Below, in pieces: positions 32,343 through 41,951 of a DNA stretch of 64,000 bases. The DNA is from Brenneria nigrifluens DSM 30175 = ATCC 13028. Lineage in GTDB: Bacteria > Pseudomonadota > Gammaproteobacteria > Enterobacterales > Enterobacteriaceae. The translations under genes and the position numbers were made by a program. Where the stretch lies: NCBI RefSeq assembly GCF_005484965.1, contig NZ_CP034036.1, forward strand, positions 1,426,001-1,490,000, written 5' to 3'. The notes under the pieces are model-generated. The model did no database searches and was not told the origin of the DNA. It was given only the letters and a program-made list of their open reading frames with translations. The first letter of the stretch is position 1, and every line of letters starts with the position of its first letter.

Positions 32343-33608
32343 TTAGAACGCGTAGTTGAGGTTCACGCCGTACAGCCAGGCCTTGCCTTCAGAGCTGTAG
32401 GTATAAGTGTTTACCCCCACGGGATCCGCCTCGCGGATGGTGACTTTCTTACCGTGCATATAGGAAACCCCCACGTCCACCGACGCGTCTTTATTAAAGG
32501 CGTAGGTGGTGCCGGCGCTCAGCCAGAAGCGGTCCTGATCCGGAATGGAGACGGAGCGCTTGTCGGCGGGAACCGGGCTGTCGTCAAAGGCGACGCCGCC
32601 ACGGAAGGTCCAGTTATCGTCATGATAATAGGTGGTTCCCAGGGCGATACGGTAGGCGTCGCGGAAACCTTCTTCTTTCTGGAATAGCGTCCGCCCATTA
32701 TTACCCGTCGCTTTCAGCTCCTGGAACTGGCTCCAACTGGTGTAGGCCAGGCTGTAATGCACCGCCCATTTGGGCGCCACGCGATGGTAGGCCGACGCTT
32801 CCCACATTTCCGGCAGATTCAGCGTCAGTTTGCCGGGGATGGTCGCTCCCCCGGTGCCTCCGATGGCGACAGGGATGTCGTTGCTGTAATCGCCGTTAAA
32901 ATCGATATCGACCTTGGAACGGTAGGTCAGGCCGTAGCGGTTGTTTTCATCCACTTCATACAGAATGCCGGCGTTCCAGCCGTAGCCCCACTCTTTACCC
33001 TCCAGACGGGATATTTCGGAGGAGGGCTGTAAACCAAGCGCCGGCGCCAGTTCCCCCGCATTGCGAACGATTTTCGCATCGGCGTACACCGCATTCACCC
33101 CCAGACCAAAGCTGAAGTGCTGATTGAGGCGATACGCGGCGCTCAGGTTCAGGTTGGAGGTCACCAGATCGGTTTTGCCGCCGATGGAACCCGCGACGTA
33201 ATTATCGTTGAATTCCGTCGCCAGACCGTAATTGGTCACGGCGGAAGCGCCGATGGCCCACCGATCGTTAAGCGGCATAACAAAGTGCAGGTTCGGCACC
33301 CAGGCATGGGGCGCAATGTTTTCGGCATCGGCGTTTTGGCCGGATGAGCTTGAACCGTTCAGATCAATATCCGGGTTTATATAGGTCACGCCGCCGGAGA
33401 AAGAGGGACGATCAAACAGGGTCATGGTTGCCGGGTTACGGCTGCCGGAGGCGGCGTTATCCGCGACGGCGCCTTCACCGGAAAACGCGCGTCCCAGACC
33501 TGACGAGGAGTATTCGTTGAGCTGGAAGCCAGCCGCGGAAGCGTTTGCTGAAACCAGTGCCACTGCAACAGCAATTGCGGATTGTTTTAACCGGTTTTTT
33601 TGGCTCAT
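32343..33608 (-). CDS. fadL: Long-chain fatty acid outer-membrane transporter FadL
   Basis: A 421-residue precursor with a signal peptide cleaved near NASAAG. The mature N-terminus GFQLNEYSSSGLGRAFSG forms the hatch, with the FadL NPA sequence SRNPATMTLFDRP, and the remainder a 14-strand barrel ending in NLNYAF with terminal Phe. It imports long-chain fatty acids for FadD/FadIJ and serves as a phage receptor in some species. The ATG at 33608 has GAGG eight bases upstream; the TTG two codons earlier is less likely. A FadR-type site lies upstream. Confidence 0.96.
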   Translation of the reverse strand: MSQKNRLKQSAIAVAVALVSANASAAGFQLNEYSSSGLGRAFSGEGAVADNAASGSRNPATMTLFDRPSFSGGVTYINPDIDLNGSSSSGQNADAENIAPHAWVPNLHFVMPLNDRWAIGASAVTNYGLATEFNDNYVAGSIGGKTDLVTSNLNLSAAYRLNQHFSFGLGVNAVYADAKIVRNAGELAPALGLQPSSEISRLEGKEWGYGWNAGILYEVDENNRYGLTYRSKVDIDFNGDYSNDIPVAIGGTGGATIPGKLTLNLPEMWEASAYHRVAPKWAVHYSLAYTSWSQFQELKATGNNGRTLFQKEEGFRDAYRIALGTTYYHDDNWTFRGGVAFDDSPVPADKRSVSIPDQDRFWLSAGTTYAFNKDASVDVGVSYMHGKKVTIREADPVGVNTYTYSSEGKAWLYGVNLNYAF

Positions 33609-33996
33609 GACCAAAACCTCTTTATGTGCTCGTGAGTTAACTTTGTTACATCAAGTAACAAGGGACGCGCATTGTAGGGGGCGCTCTCAATCTGGCAAAT
33701 CGGACCAGTTGCCAAAGTATATGTGGGGAATATTTAAATGTTGCATGTATGTAGTTAAAATATGTCGTAATTGATACAGAAATAAGATCTGCTTAACATT
33801 TTGGTTGATTTTAACGGCGAGAATTAGCGAGATTTTACCCTGCTATAACAATGGAATGTGACGGTTCTCACTAAATGCCGCGGCGGGCAGTAAGTTCTAG
33901 TGCTGAACTGAACCGGTGAGTAGAATAGAGCGGAAAGTAAGTTTTTTTGAATCGGATCATAGCCGTTGTACAGATCTCCGCCGTATAGAGGAAGAA
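33609..33996. other. Divergent intergenic region fadL-yfcZ
   Basis: About 390 bp containing the fadL promoter with its FadR-type site and the yfcZ promoter. Otherwise AT-rich with no further gene. Confidence 0.5.
33694..33710 (-). promoter_or_regulatory. FadR-type operator of fadL
   Basis: The minus strand reads AACTGGTCCGATTTGCC. The left half matches the FadR consensus (AACTGGTCnGACCAGTT) exactly; the right half is degenerate, as in one of the two E. coli fadL sites. It lies about 90 bp before the start codon, consistent with repression by FadR. Confidence 0.55.
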
Positions 33997-34296
33997 ATGA
34001 TGACAAACGCCATAAACAAATGTTCTGCCGAAGAAACCGCCGCCTGCTGCTGCGTGGATGTTGGCACGGTGATGGATAACACCGATTGCACCGCGTCTTA
34101 CAGTAAAATCTTTATCGAGCGGGCCGAGGCCGAGGCCACGCTGCAAGCGCTGACGGATAAAGCCCGTTCGGTGGAGTCGGACCCTTGCCAGATCGAAAGT
34201 CGGCTGGAAAGCGTGGACGGCGGCGTGAAGCTGGACATTGATTTCACCTTCAGCTGCCAGGCTGAAACGATGATTTTCCAGCTTGGGCTGCGTTAA
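33997..34296 (+). CDS. yfcZ: YfcZ/YiiS family protein (DUF406)
   Basis: A 99-residue DUF406 protein with the family CCC cluster (ETAACCCVDVGTVMDN) and the ending DFTFSCQAETMIFQLGLR. Function is unknown. The start ATG-ATG pair is preceded by AGAGGAAG. The same neighbour, between fadL and fadI, is seen in E. coli. Confidence 0.92.
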   Translation: MMTNAINKCSAEETAACCCVDVGTVMDNTDCTASYSKIFIERAEAEATLQALTDKARSVESDPCQIESRLESVDGGVKLDIDFTFSCQAETMIFQLGLR

Positions 34297-34431
34297 GCGG
34301 CCTTGTTTCCGTCTCGCCGCGGCTCCCTGCTTTAGTCATCAATTGCAATAGGATAGCTATTTTTATCACTGGCAGATAATTCTGTGATTCTATTTAATTT
34401 CAAGATTATCGTTCGCTAACAGGTTGCAAAG

Positions 34432-34785
34432 ATGAGTACGGTGGATGCCGCCCGTCACCGGGCACAGATTCAGTCCCATATTGAACGCTCCGCTCAGCGC
34501 TATCTGCGGGTCAGCCATCAGATTCACGCCCGGCCGGAAATCGGCAATCAGGAATTTTTCGCCGCCGAAACGCTGGTCGATGTGCTGCGTGAGGCGGGAT
34601 TTGCCATCACCCAGAATATCGCCGGGCACGAAACCGGGTTTATCGCCCGCAAGGGGGAAAGGCATAGCGGGCCGCGCATTGGTTATCTGGCGGAATATGA
34701 CGCGCTGGCTTTGTCCGGCTATCGTCTGCTGACCGAACCGTCGTTGCTGGCGGCGGTGAAAGCGGATTTTCAGCGCACCCACTAG
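34432..34785 (+). pseudogene. M20-family amidohydrolase remnant with internal deletion
   Basis: The first 95 residues match the N-terminus of M20/ArgE-type aminoacylases or p-aminobenzoyl-glutamate hydrolase-like peptidases: HQIHARPEIGNQEFFAAE, then GPRIGYLAEYDAL. The next residues (LLTEPSLLAAVKADFQRTH) are a typical M20 C-terminal end. About 250 middle residues, including most metal ligands and the dimerisation domain, are missing, yet the frame is kept. The product would be inactive. It is probably a deletion derivative of a once intact gene inserted between yfcZ and fadI. Confidence 0.75.
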
Positions 34786-34868
34786 CCGGCCCCGTGCCGG
34801 ACGGACATTTCCCCTCTCATTTTGCCTCGCCGCGGTTTGCGTAATGTAACTATCTGGTTAACAATCAG

Positions 34869-34885
34869 ATCAGGTCTGACCTGTT
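34869..34885. promoter_or_regulatory. FadR-type operator of fadIJ
   Basis: ATCAGGTCTGACCTGTT agrees with the FadR consensus AACTGGTCnGACCAGTT in the core GGTCnGACC and most flanks (13 of 16 specified positions), and is itself nearly symmetric. It lies 41 bp before the fadI start, where FadR would block transcription in the absence of fatty acids. Confidence 0.7.
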
Positions 34886-34925
34886 GGGCGCAGGCTCGAT
34901 TTTATCAGTTAACAGGGGAGCGTTT

Positions 34926-36239
34926 ATGAGCGAGGTGTTACCACTGATAACCCGTCGTGGCGATCGCGTGGCGATTGTCGGCGGATTACGTACCCCGTTT
35001 GCCCGCCAGGCGACGGCCTATCATGGCGTGCCGGCCGTGGATCTGGGAAAAATCGTGGTGAATGAGCTGCTTATTCGCACCGGCATCGATCCCGAACTGA
35101 TCGAACTGCTGGTTTTCGGTCAGGTGGTGCAAATGCCGGAGGCGCCCAATATCGCCAGGGAAATTGTGCTGGGAACGGGGATGAGCGAGCATACCGACGC
35201 GTACAGCGTATCCCGCGCCTGCGCCACCAGTTTTCAGGCGGTGGCCAACGTGGCGGAAAGCATTATGGCGGGCGTCGTCGAGGTGGGGATTGCCGGCGGG
35301 GCGGACTCCTCCTCGGTGCTGCCGATCGGGGTGAGTAAAACCCTCGCCGCAACCTTGGTCGATATCAGCAAAGCCCGCACGCTGCGCCAGCGCCTTAAAC
35401 TGCTCGCCCGGCTGCGCCCCGGAGATTTGCTGCCCGTCGCCCCCCCGGTGGCGGAATACTCCACCGGCCTGCGCATGGGCGATACGGCGGAACAAATGGC
35501 GAAAACCTACGGCATTACGCGGGAAGAGCAGGACGCGCTGGCGCATCGCTCCCATCGTCTGGCCGCCCGCGCCTGGCAGGAGGGGCTGCTGCGCGAAGAG
35601 GTGATGACGGCGTACGTGCCGCCTTACCGGCAGGCGCTGGCCGAGGATAATAACGTGCGTCGCGACTCGGCGCCGGAGCATTATGCCCGCCTGCGTCCGG
35701 CCTTTGACCGCAGGCACGGCAGCGTAACGGCGGCCAACAGCACGCCGTTGACCGACGGGGCGGCGGCGGTTGTGCTGATGAGCGAATCGAAAGCCAAAAG
35801 TCTGGGGATTACCCCGCTGGGTTATCTGCTCAGTTACGCTTTCAGCGCCATCGGCGTGCGGGAGGATATGTTGCTGGGACCGGCTTACGCCTCTCCGCTG
35901 GCGTTGGCGCGGGCCGGGGTGGCGTTGTCCGATCTGGCGCTGATCGATATGCACGAAGCCTTTGCCGCCCAGACGCTGGCGAACCTGAAAATGTTTGCCA
36001 GCGAGGATTTCGCCCTCAGCAAACTGGGGCGGCCGGCGCCGCTGGGCGAGGTAGAGATGGAGAAATTCAACGTGCTCGGCGGCTCCATTGCCTACGGGCA
36101 TCCGTTTGCCGCTACCGGCGCCCGGATGATTACCCAGACGTTGCGCGAACTGCGCCGCCGCGGCGGCGGACTGGGGTTGACCACCGCCTGCGCGGCGGGA
36201 GGACTGGGTGCCGCAATGGTACTGGAGGTGACGCCATGA
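34926..36239 (+). CDS. fadI: 3-ketoacyl-CoA thiolase FadI
   Basis: A 437-residue thiolase, beta subunit of the anaerobic fatty acid oxidation complex. It cleaves 3-ketoacyl-CoA to acetyl-CoA. The nucleophile is C99 (SRACATSF); the other catalytic parts are the HEAFAAQ histidine, GHPFAATGAR and the CAAGG cysteine near the end. The ATG at 34926 follows AGGGGAG. It overlaps fadJ by 4 bp and forms the fadIJ operon under the FadR-type site. Confidence 0.96.
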   Translation: MSEVLPLITRRGDRVAIVGGLRTPFARQATAYHGVPAVDLGKIVVNELLIRTGIDPELIELLVFGQVVQMPEAPNIAREIVLGTGMSEHTDAYSVSRACATSFQAVANVAESIMAGVVEVGIAGGADSSSVLPIGVSKTLAATLVDISKARTLRQRLKLLARLRPGDLLPVAPPVAEYSTGLRMGDTAEQMAKTYGITREEQDALAHRSHRLAARAWQEGLLREEVMTAYVPPYRQALAEDNNVRRDSAPEHYARLRPAFDRRHGSVTAANSTPLTDGAAAVVLMSESKAKSLGITPLGYLLSYAFSAIGVREDMLLGPAYASPLALARAGVALSDLALIDMHEAFAAQTLANLKMFASEDFALSKLGRPAPLGEVEMEKFNVLGGSIAYGHPFAATGARMITQTLRELRRRGGGLGLTTACAAGGLGAAMVLEVTP

Positions 36240-38455
36240 ACGATCGGCAACCCTTATCCGCATTCCCTACCGGGGCTTCGGCTTTTTCCCTCGCTATCCG
36301 CCCGGACAATATCGGCATCGTCACCATCGACGTGCCGGGAGAAAAGGTCAATACGCTGAAAAGCGAATTTGCCGAGCAGATCGTCAAGGTTATTGAACAG
36401 GCTCGGCAACATGCGGCGCTGCGCGGGCTGGTGCTGGTGTCGGCCAAGGCGGATTCGTTTATCGCCGGCGCGGATATCGCCATGCTGGACGGTTGTACCA
36501 GCGCCGAACAGGCGCAAGATCTGGCCCGAAAGGGGCAGGAAACCTTTTCCTATATCGCCGCGCTGCCCTTCCCGGTGGTCGCGGCGATCCATGGCGCCTG
36601 TCTGGGCGGCGGGCTGGAGCTGGTGCTGGCCTGCGATTACCGCCTGTGCTCGCTGGATGAGAAAACGCTGTTGGGGCTGCCGGAGGTCAAGCTCGGCTTG
36701 TTGCCCGGTTCCGGCGGCACCCAGCGCTTGCCCCGGCTGATCGGCGTCGCGCCGGCGCTGGATATCATCCTTACCGGGCGCCACGTCCGCGCCGCGCAGG
36801 CGCTGAAACTGGGACTGGTGGACGACGCGGTGCCGCACAGTATTTTGCTGCAAACGGCGCTGGAGATGATCAGGCAGGGTAAGCGTAAAGCATCGCCGCC
36901 GGACTGGCGCGCCCGCCTGTTGGCGAGCCCGGCGATCCGCCCGCTGTTTTTTAATATCGTTAAGCGCAAAACGCGGGCCAAAACGCATGGCAATTACCCG
37001 GCGACGGAGCGGATTATTCAGGTGATTCGCCGCGGAATGGAAAAAGGCATGGCCGAAGGCTACCGGCTTGAGGCCCGCGCTTTCGGTAAGTTGGTTATGA
37101 CGCCGCAGTCCGCCGCGCTGCGCAGTCTGTTTTTTGCCTCGACGTCGTTAAAAAAAGAGTCCGACGGCGCTGCGGCGCCCCCCATCCGCCGGGTGGGGAT
37201 TCTGGGGGGCGGGCTGATGGGCGGCGGTATCGCCAGCGTCACGGCGGTGCGCGGCGGTTTACCGGTACGTATTAAAGATATTGATGAGCAGGGCGTTAAC
37301 CGTGCGCTGAACTACAGCTGGCAGTTGCTGACCAGACGGGTGGAGCGCCGGCGTATGCCGCCAGCCGAGCGGCAACGCCTGATGAGCCTGATTTCCGGCA
37401 GCACCGATTACCGGGGGTTCGAACAGAGCGACATGGTGATTGAAGCGGTATTTGAGGATCTGTCGCTGAAACGGCAGATGGTGGCCGAGGTGGAGCGCCA
37501 TGCCGCGCCGCATACCATCTTTGCCTCGAATACCTCGTCATTACCGATTCACCAGATCGCCGCGCAAGCCCGGCGCCCGCAGCAGGTGATCGGCCTGCAT
37601 TACTTTAGCCCGGTGGATAAAATGCCGCTGGTGGAAGTGATTCCGCATGCGCACACCAGCGCCGAAACCATTGCCGCCACGCTGGCGCTGGCGCGAAAAC
37701 AGGGTAAAACGGCGATTGTGGTGGCCGATAGCGCGGGCTTTTATGTTAACCGTATTCTGGCGCCCTACATTAATGAAGCCGCCTACTGTCTGCTGGAGGG
37801 CGAACCGGTCGAGTCGATCGATTATGCCCTGGTGCGCTTTGGTTTTCCGGTCGGCCCGTTGACGCTGCTGGATGAAGTCGGCATTGACGTCGCGACCAAA
37901 ATCGTACCGGTGCTCAGTCAGGCGCTCGGTGAGCGTTTTATCCCGCCTCCCACCTTTGACGCCGTCCTGAGGGATGGCCGTAAAGGGCGTAAAAACGGCA
38001 AAGGGTTTTATCGCTATAACCGGAAACGTTATTTCCATTGGCGGCATAAGGCCAGAGAAGTGGACGCTTCAATCTATCCGCTGCTGGATGTGACCCCGAA
38101 AGCGCATCTCGATCCGGCGCTGATCGGCCAGCGCTGCGTGATGCTGCTGCTGAACGAAGCGGCCCGTTGTCTGGATGAAAAAGTGATCCGCTGCGCGCGC
38201 GACGGGGATATCGGCGCGGTGTTCGGCATCGGTTTTCCCCCGTTTCTCGGCGGCCCGTTCCATTATATGGATCGCCTTGGCATCGCCACGGTGGTAAAAA
38301 CGTTGCAGGTATTGCAGCAGCAGTATGGCGACAGGTTTGCGCCCTGCGAAGCCTTGCTGGCCATGCGGGACGGTCAGCAGCGGTTCTACCCGCTACCAGA
38401 CGAGGTTACGCCGTCGGCGCTTCCGCCCGGCGATGCGCCGGTTGACGCTGGTTAA
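36236..38455 (+). CDS. fadJ: Multifunctional fatty acid oxidation protein FadJ
   Basis: A 739-residue alpha subunit. The N-terminal crotonase domain (enoyl-CoA hydratase; SFIAGADIAMLDG and GACLGGGLELVLACDYR) is fused to a 3-hydroxyacyl-CoA dehydrogenase with NAD fold GILGGGLMGGGI near residue 320 and HYFSPVDKMPLVE. Length matches E. coli FadJ (714) with a short extension. ATGA coupling to fadI ensures balanced subunits. Confidence 0.96.
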   Translation: MNDRQPLSAFPTGASAFSLAIRPDNIGIVTIDVPGEKVNTLKSEFAEQIVKVIEQARQHAALRGLVLVSAKADSFIAGADIAMLDGCTSAEQAQDLARKGQETFSYIAALPFPVVAAIHGACLGGGLELVLACDYRLCSLDEKTLLGLPEVKLGLLPGSGGTQRLPRLIGVAPALDIILTGRHVRAAQALKLGLVDDAVPHSILLQTALEMIRQGKRKASPPDWRARLLASPAIRPLFFNIVKRKTRAKTHGNYPATERIIQVIRRGMEKGMAEGYRLEARAFGKLVMTPQSAALRSLFFASTSLKKESDGAAAPPIRRVGILGGGLMGGGIASVTAVRGGLPVRIKDIDEQGVNRALNYSWQLLTRRVERRRMPPAERQRLMSLISGSTDYRGFEQSDMVIEAVFEDLSLKRQMVAEVERHAAPHTIFASNTSSLPIHQIAAQARRPQQVIGLHYFSPVDKMPLVEVIPHAHTSAETIAATLALARKQGKTAIVVADSAGFYVNRILAPYINEAAYCLLEGEPVESIDYALVRFGFPVGPLTLLDEVGIDVATKIVPVLSQALGERFIPPPTFDAVLRDGRKGRKNGKGFYRYNRKRYFHWRHKAREVDASIYPLLDVTPKAHLDPALIGQRCVMLLLNEAARCLDEKVIRCARDGDIGAVFGIGFPPFLGGPFHYMDRLGIATVVKTLQVLQQQYGDRFAPCEALLAMRDGQQRFYPLPDEVTPSALPPGDAPVDAG

Positions 38456-38641
38456 TATTGACGCCCAGCCAACACCTAAGGTAGAAAGTGCGCTTTACCG
38501 GACGGTTAAATTTACATCAGGCAGCGGCGATAACGATTTTCGTGATAGCCTGTATCGTCCTGCTTCAGTGTGCGCTTATACAACGACTGATTGCTTTATA
38601 AGCTTTTTAATTACGATATGTTCGTCAAATAGCGGTGTGAT

Positions 38642-39124
38642 ATGCAAGTTTTGATTATGCGTCATGGTGATGCGATACCTGATGCGGCCAGCGACGCGCT
38701 GCGGCCTTTGAGCGCGCGCGGCTATGATGAGTCGCGCAAGATGGCAAGCTGGCTGAATAACCAGCAACTGGATATTGATCGTATTCTGGTCAGCCCTTAT
38801 CTGCGCGCCCGGCAAACGCTGGAGGCGATTCGGGGGCTACTGCCCTTGCCCGAGGGAGATGAATGCCTGTCCGAGCTCACCCCCGGCGGCGATGCCGGCT
38901 TTGTCGGCAGCTATCTGCAAGCCCTGGCCAAAGAGGGGACGGAAGCGGTGCTGGTCGTCTCGCATCTGCCGTTGGTCGGCTATCTGGTCGCGGAGTTGTG
39001 TCCCGCTGAAAACGCCCCCATGTTCGCCACCTCAGGCATTGCCAGTGTGAGCATTGATACCCCATCGGGGCGCGGCGTGTTTGACTGGCAGGTGAGTCCG
39101 GCGCAGCTGGCGCTGAAGAGGTAA
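38642..39124 (+). CDS. sixA: Phosphohistidine phosphatase SixA
   Basis: A 160-residue histidine phosphatase with the RHG motif at its start (MQVLIMRHGDA) and the second catalytic His in VVSHLPLVGYL. In E. coli it removes phosphate from the HPt domain of ArcB and from the nitrogen-PTS protein NPr. It follows fadJ by 186 bp with its own start region, as in E. coli. Confidence 0.95.
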   Translation: MQVLIMRHGDAIPDAASDALRPLSARGYDESRKMASWLNNQQLDIDRILVSPYLRARQTLEAIRGLLPLPEGDECLSELTPGGDAGFVGSYLQALAKEGTEAVLVVSHLPLVGYLVAELCPAENAPMFATSGIASVSIDTPSGRGVFDWQVSPAQLALKR

Positions 39125-39155
39125 TCGCCGCCGCGCCGATCTCCCGCCGCCCTGG

Positions 39156-39698
39156 CTAGCCGAGCGACGGCGCTTCCAGCGCCACCAGTATCAGCAGCGC
39201 GGCGTCGCCGCCGAACTCCTTGGGCGCCTGATGGAAAGCCAGCACGTCCGGGTGCTGCGCCAGCCACAGCGGCGTCTGCTGCTTCAGAATGCGTTTGCCG
39301 TGGCCGTGCATCACGCAGGCGCAATAAACGTGTTCCCGGCGGCAGGCGGCAAGCAGCGCGCCCAGCTCCTGTTTTGCCTGCTGCTGCGTCAGGCCGTGCA
39401 GATCGAGAAACAGTTCCGGGGAGTAGTCGCCCCGCCGCAGTTTTTTCAGTTCGTAATGGCTGGCGCCGGGGCGCACATAGCGCGTCGGCCCCGCGCTTTC
39501 CAACTGCGGTTGAAACTCGTCCGAAAAGTAAAAGCTGGCATCGGCCTGCTCCCGCAGCGCCCGCCGGGGAGGCAGTTCGCCGGTTTTGGGACGAACCGGC
39601 TTATGGACATAGGTATCCTGGCGTAATTTTTTAGTGCCGGAGACTGAAGTACGAAAAAGCTGTAGTTCTTCGTCGTTCAGCGAATATTTATTACTCAT
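39156..39698 (-). CDS. smrB: Ribosome rescue endonuclease SmrB
   Basis: A 180-residue Smr-domain protein. The N-terminal helical tail (MSNKYSLNDEELQLFR) binds collided ribosomes; the C-terminal Smr domain has the DLHG motif (LFLDLHGLTQQQAK) and HGHGKRIL. In E. coli SmrB cuts mRNA between collided ribosomes. The start at 39698 gives the known N-terminus; an upstream in-frame codon adds six unsupported residues. It is convergent with sixA and divergent from prmB, its usual place. Confidence 0.94.
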   Translation of the reverse strand: MSNKYSLNDEELQLFRTSVSGTKKLRQDTYVHKPVRPKTGELPPRRALREQADASFYFSDEFQPQLESAGPTRYVRPGASHYELKKLRRGDYSPELFLDLHGLTQQQAKQELGALLAACRREHVYCACVMHGHGKRILKQQTPLWLAQHPDVLAFHQAPKEFGGDAALLILVALEAPSLG

Positions 39699-39887
39699 TG
39701 GCCGCTCACTTCGCATCGATATCCGTTCAGTTTACCTTTTCTCTTCGCGGCTGCTAAATAAAAGTCGGCGCAACCTTGAGTTCCGCCGGTTATATCTGCT
39801 GATTTGTCGCGGGCTTCATGGCAAACTATGCCTTTCTTATGTGTAACAGCGCCAATTTCCATTCAGATGTGTCTGCGGAGGACAAGC

Positions 39888-40820
39888 TTGGACAAAATTT
39901 TCGTCGATGAGGCCGTCAGCGATCTTCATACCATTCAGGATATGTTGCGCTGGGCGGTCAGTCGGTTTAACGCAGCCAATGTCTACTATGGTCACGGTAC
40001 GGATAATCCCTGGGATGAAGCGGTACAGCTGGTGCTTCCCACTCTGTTCCTGCCGCTGGATATTCCTGAGGATATGTATATTTCCCGCCTGACGTCCAGC
40101 GAGCGTCATCGTATTGTCGAACGCGTTATCCGCCGGGTAAACGAGCGCGTCCCGGTGGCTTATCTGACCAATAAAGCCTGGTTCTGCGGGCTGGAGTTTT
40201 ACGTTGACGAGCGGGTTCTGGTGCCGCGTTCGCCCATCGGCGAGCTAATCGGCAATTATTTCGCCGACCAGTTGCCTAAAGCGCCGGGCCATATTCTGGA
40301 TATGTGCACCGGCAGCGGCTGTATCGCCATCGCCTGCGCCCAGGCGTTTCCGCAGGCGGAAGTGGACGCGGTGGATATCTCCGACGATGTGCTGGCGGTG
40401 ACCGAGCAAAATATTCAGCAGCACGGTGTGGAATACCGCGTCACCCCGATTCGCTCCGACCTGTTCCGCGAGCTGCCGGCTATTGCGTACGACCTGATCG
40501 TCACCAATCCCCCTTATGTCGATGAAGAGGATATGGCGGATTTGCCGCAGGAGTTCCGCTATGAACCGGAACTGGGATTGGCGGCGGGCAGCGATGGCCT
40601 GAACCTGGTGAGGCGCATTCTGGCGAGCGCGCCGGATTACCTCAGCGACGACGGCGTGCTGATTTGCGAAGTGGGCAACAGCATGGTGCACCTGATCGAG
40701 CAATATCCCGCCATTCCGTTCACCTGGCTGGAATTCGCCAACGGCGGAGAGGGCGTGTTTATGCTGACCAGGCATCAGCTAATTGATTGTAAAGAATATT
40801 TTAGCATTTACCGCGACTGA
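39888..40820 (+). CDS. prmB: Ribosomal protein uL3 glutamine methyltransferase PrmB
   Basis: A 310-residue SAM-dependent methyltransferase that modifies a glutamine of ribosomal protein L3. Markers are ILDMCTGSGCIAIA (SAM loop) and VTNPPYVDEEDM (NPPY active site). The TTG start at 39888 is supported by GGAGG eight bases upstream and by the E. coli N-terminus (DKIFVDEAV). It is followed 42 bp later by aroC, the conserved pair. Confidence 0.95.
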   Translation: MDKIFVDEAVSDLHTIQDMLRWAVSRFNAANVYYGHGTDNPWDEAVQLVLPTLFLPLDIPEDMYISRLTSSERHRIVERVIRRVNERVPVAYLTNKAWFCGLEFYVDERVLVPRSPIGELIGNYFADQLPKAPGHILDMCTGSGCIAIACAQAFPQAEVDAVDISDDVLAVTEQNIQQHGVEYRVTPIRSDLFRELPAIAYDLIVTNPPYVDEEDMADLPQEFRYEPELGLAAGSDGLNLVRRILASAPDYLSDDGVLICEVGNSMVHLIEQYPAIPFTWLEFANGGEGVFMLTRHQLIDCKEYFSIYRD

Positions 40821-40862
40821 TTCGCGATGGCTAACCCTATCTGTATAGGCTAAGGAGCCGTG

Positions 40863-41948
40863 ATGGCAGGAAACAGTATCGGGCAGTTTTTCCGCGTCAC
40901 CACATTTGGTGAGTCCCACGGAATTGCCCTGGGCGGTGTTGTCGACGGCGTACCGCCGGGGATCCCGCTGACGGAGGCGGATCTGCAACAGGATCTGGAC
41001 CGGCGTCGTCCGGGAACGTCGCGCTATACGACCCAGCGCCGCGAGCCCGACCGGGTGCGCATTCTTTCCGGGGTGTTTGAAGGCGTTACTACCGGCACCA
41101 GCATTGGTCTGCTGATCGAAAATACCGACCAGCGCTCGCAGGATTACAGCGCCATTAAGGACGTTTTCCGCCCCGGTCACGCCGACTACACCTATGAACA
41201 AAAGTTCGGCCTGCGCGACTATCGCGGCGGCGGGCGTTCATCCGCCCGGGAAACCGCGATGCGCGTCGCGGCCGGCGCGATAGCGAAAAAATATCTGCAA
41301 CAGCGGCACGGCGTGAAAATTCGCGGCTATCTGGCGCAAATCGGCGATATAGCCTGCGAATTGAAAGACTGGGATCTGGTCGAGCAGAATCCGTTCTTCT
41401 GTCCCGATGCCGACAAGCTGGAAGCTTTGGATGAGCTGATGCGGGCGCTGAAAAAAGAGGGCGATTCCATCGGCGCCAAGGTCAGCGTGGTGGCGGAATC
41501 CGTTCCCGCCGGGCTGGGCGAACCGGTGTTCGATCGTCTGGACGCCGATCTGGCGCACGCCCTGATGAGCATCAATGCGGTCAAAGGGGTGGAGATTGGC
41601 GACGGTTTTGCGGTAGTGACCAGGCGCGGCAGCGAAAACCGCGATGAGATTACTCCGCAGGGTTTCCAGAGCAACCACGCCGGGGGGATTTTAGGCGGCA
41701 TCAGCAGCGGACAGCATATTGTGGCGCATCTGGCGCTGAAACCCACCTCCAGCATTATGGTGCCGGGGCGAACCATTAACCGTCAGGGTGAAGCGGCGGA
41801 AATGGTGACCCGCGGACGTCACGATCCCTGCGTGGGGATCCGTGCGGTGCCGATCGCCGAGGCAATGATGGCGATTGTGTTAATGGATCACCTGCTGCGC
41901 CAGCGCGCGCAGTGCGGCGATGTGGCGAGTCAGGTTCCCCGCTGGTAA
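40863..41948 (+). CDS. aroC: Chorismate synthase AroC
   Basis: A 361-residue enzyme that converts EPSP to chorismate using reduced FMN, the last step of the shikimate pathway. Signature blocks: FGESHGIALGGVVDG, RRPGTSRYTTQRREPD, GRSSARETAMRVAAGA and the C-terminal RHDPCVGIRAVPIAEAM. ATG at 40863 follows AAGGAGCCGTG. It is followed by mepA 3 bp later, as in E. coli. Confidence 0.97.
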   Translation: MAGNSIGQFFRVTTFGESHGIALGGVVDGVPPGIPLTEADLQQDLDRRRPGTSRYTTQRREPDRVRILSGVFEGVTTGTSIGLLIENTDQRSQDYSAIKDVFRPGHADYTYEQKFGLRDYRGGGRSSARETAMRVAAGAIAKKYLQQRHGVKIRGYLAQIGDIACELKDWDLVEQNPFFCPDADKLEALDELMRALKKEGDSIGAKVSVVAESVPAGLGEPVFDRLDADLAHALMSINAVKGVEIGDGFAVVTRRGSENRDEITPQGFQSNHAGGILGGISSGQHIVAHLALKPTSSIMVPGRTINRQGEAAEMVTRGRHDPCVGIRAVPIAEAMMAIVLMDHLLRQRAQCGDVASQVPRW

Positions 41949-41951
41949 GAG

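Noticed and set aside
34986..36263. A 425-codon minus-strand frame opposite fadI.
   Set aside because: Shadow frame; very rich in Arg, Gln and His, and without a ribosome site, while fadI is unmistakable.
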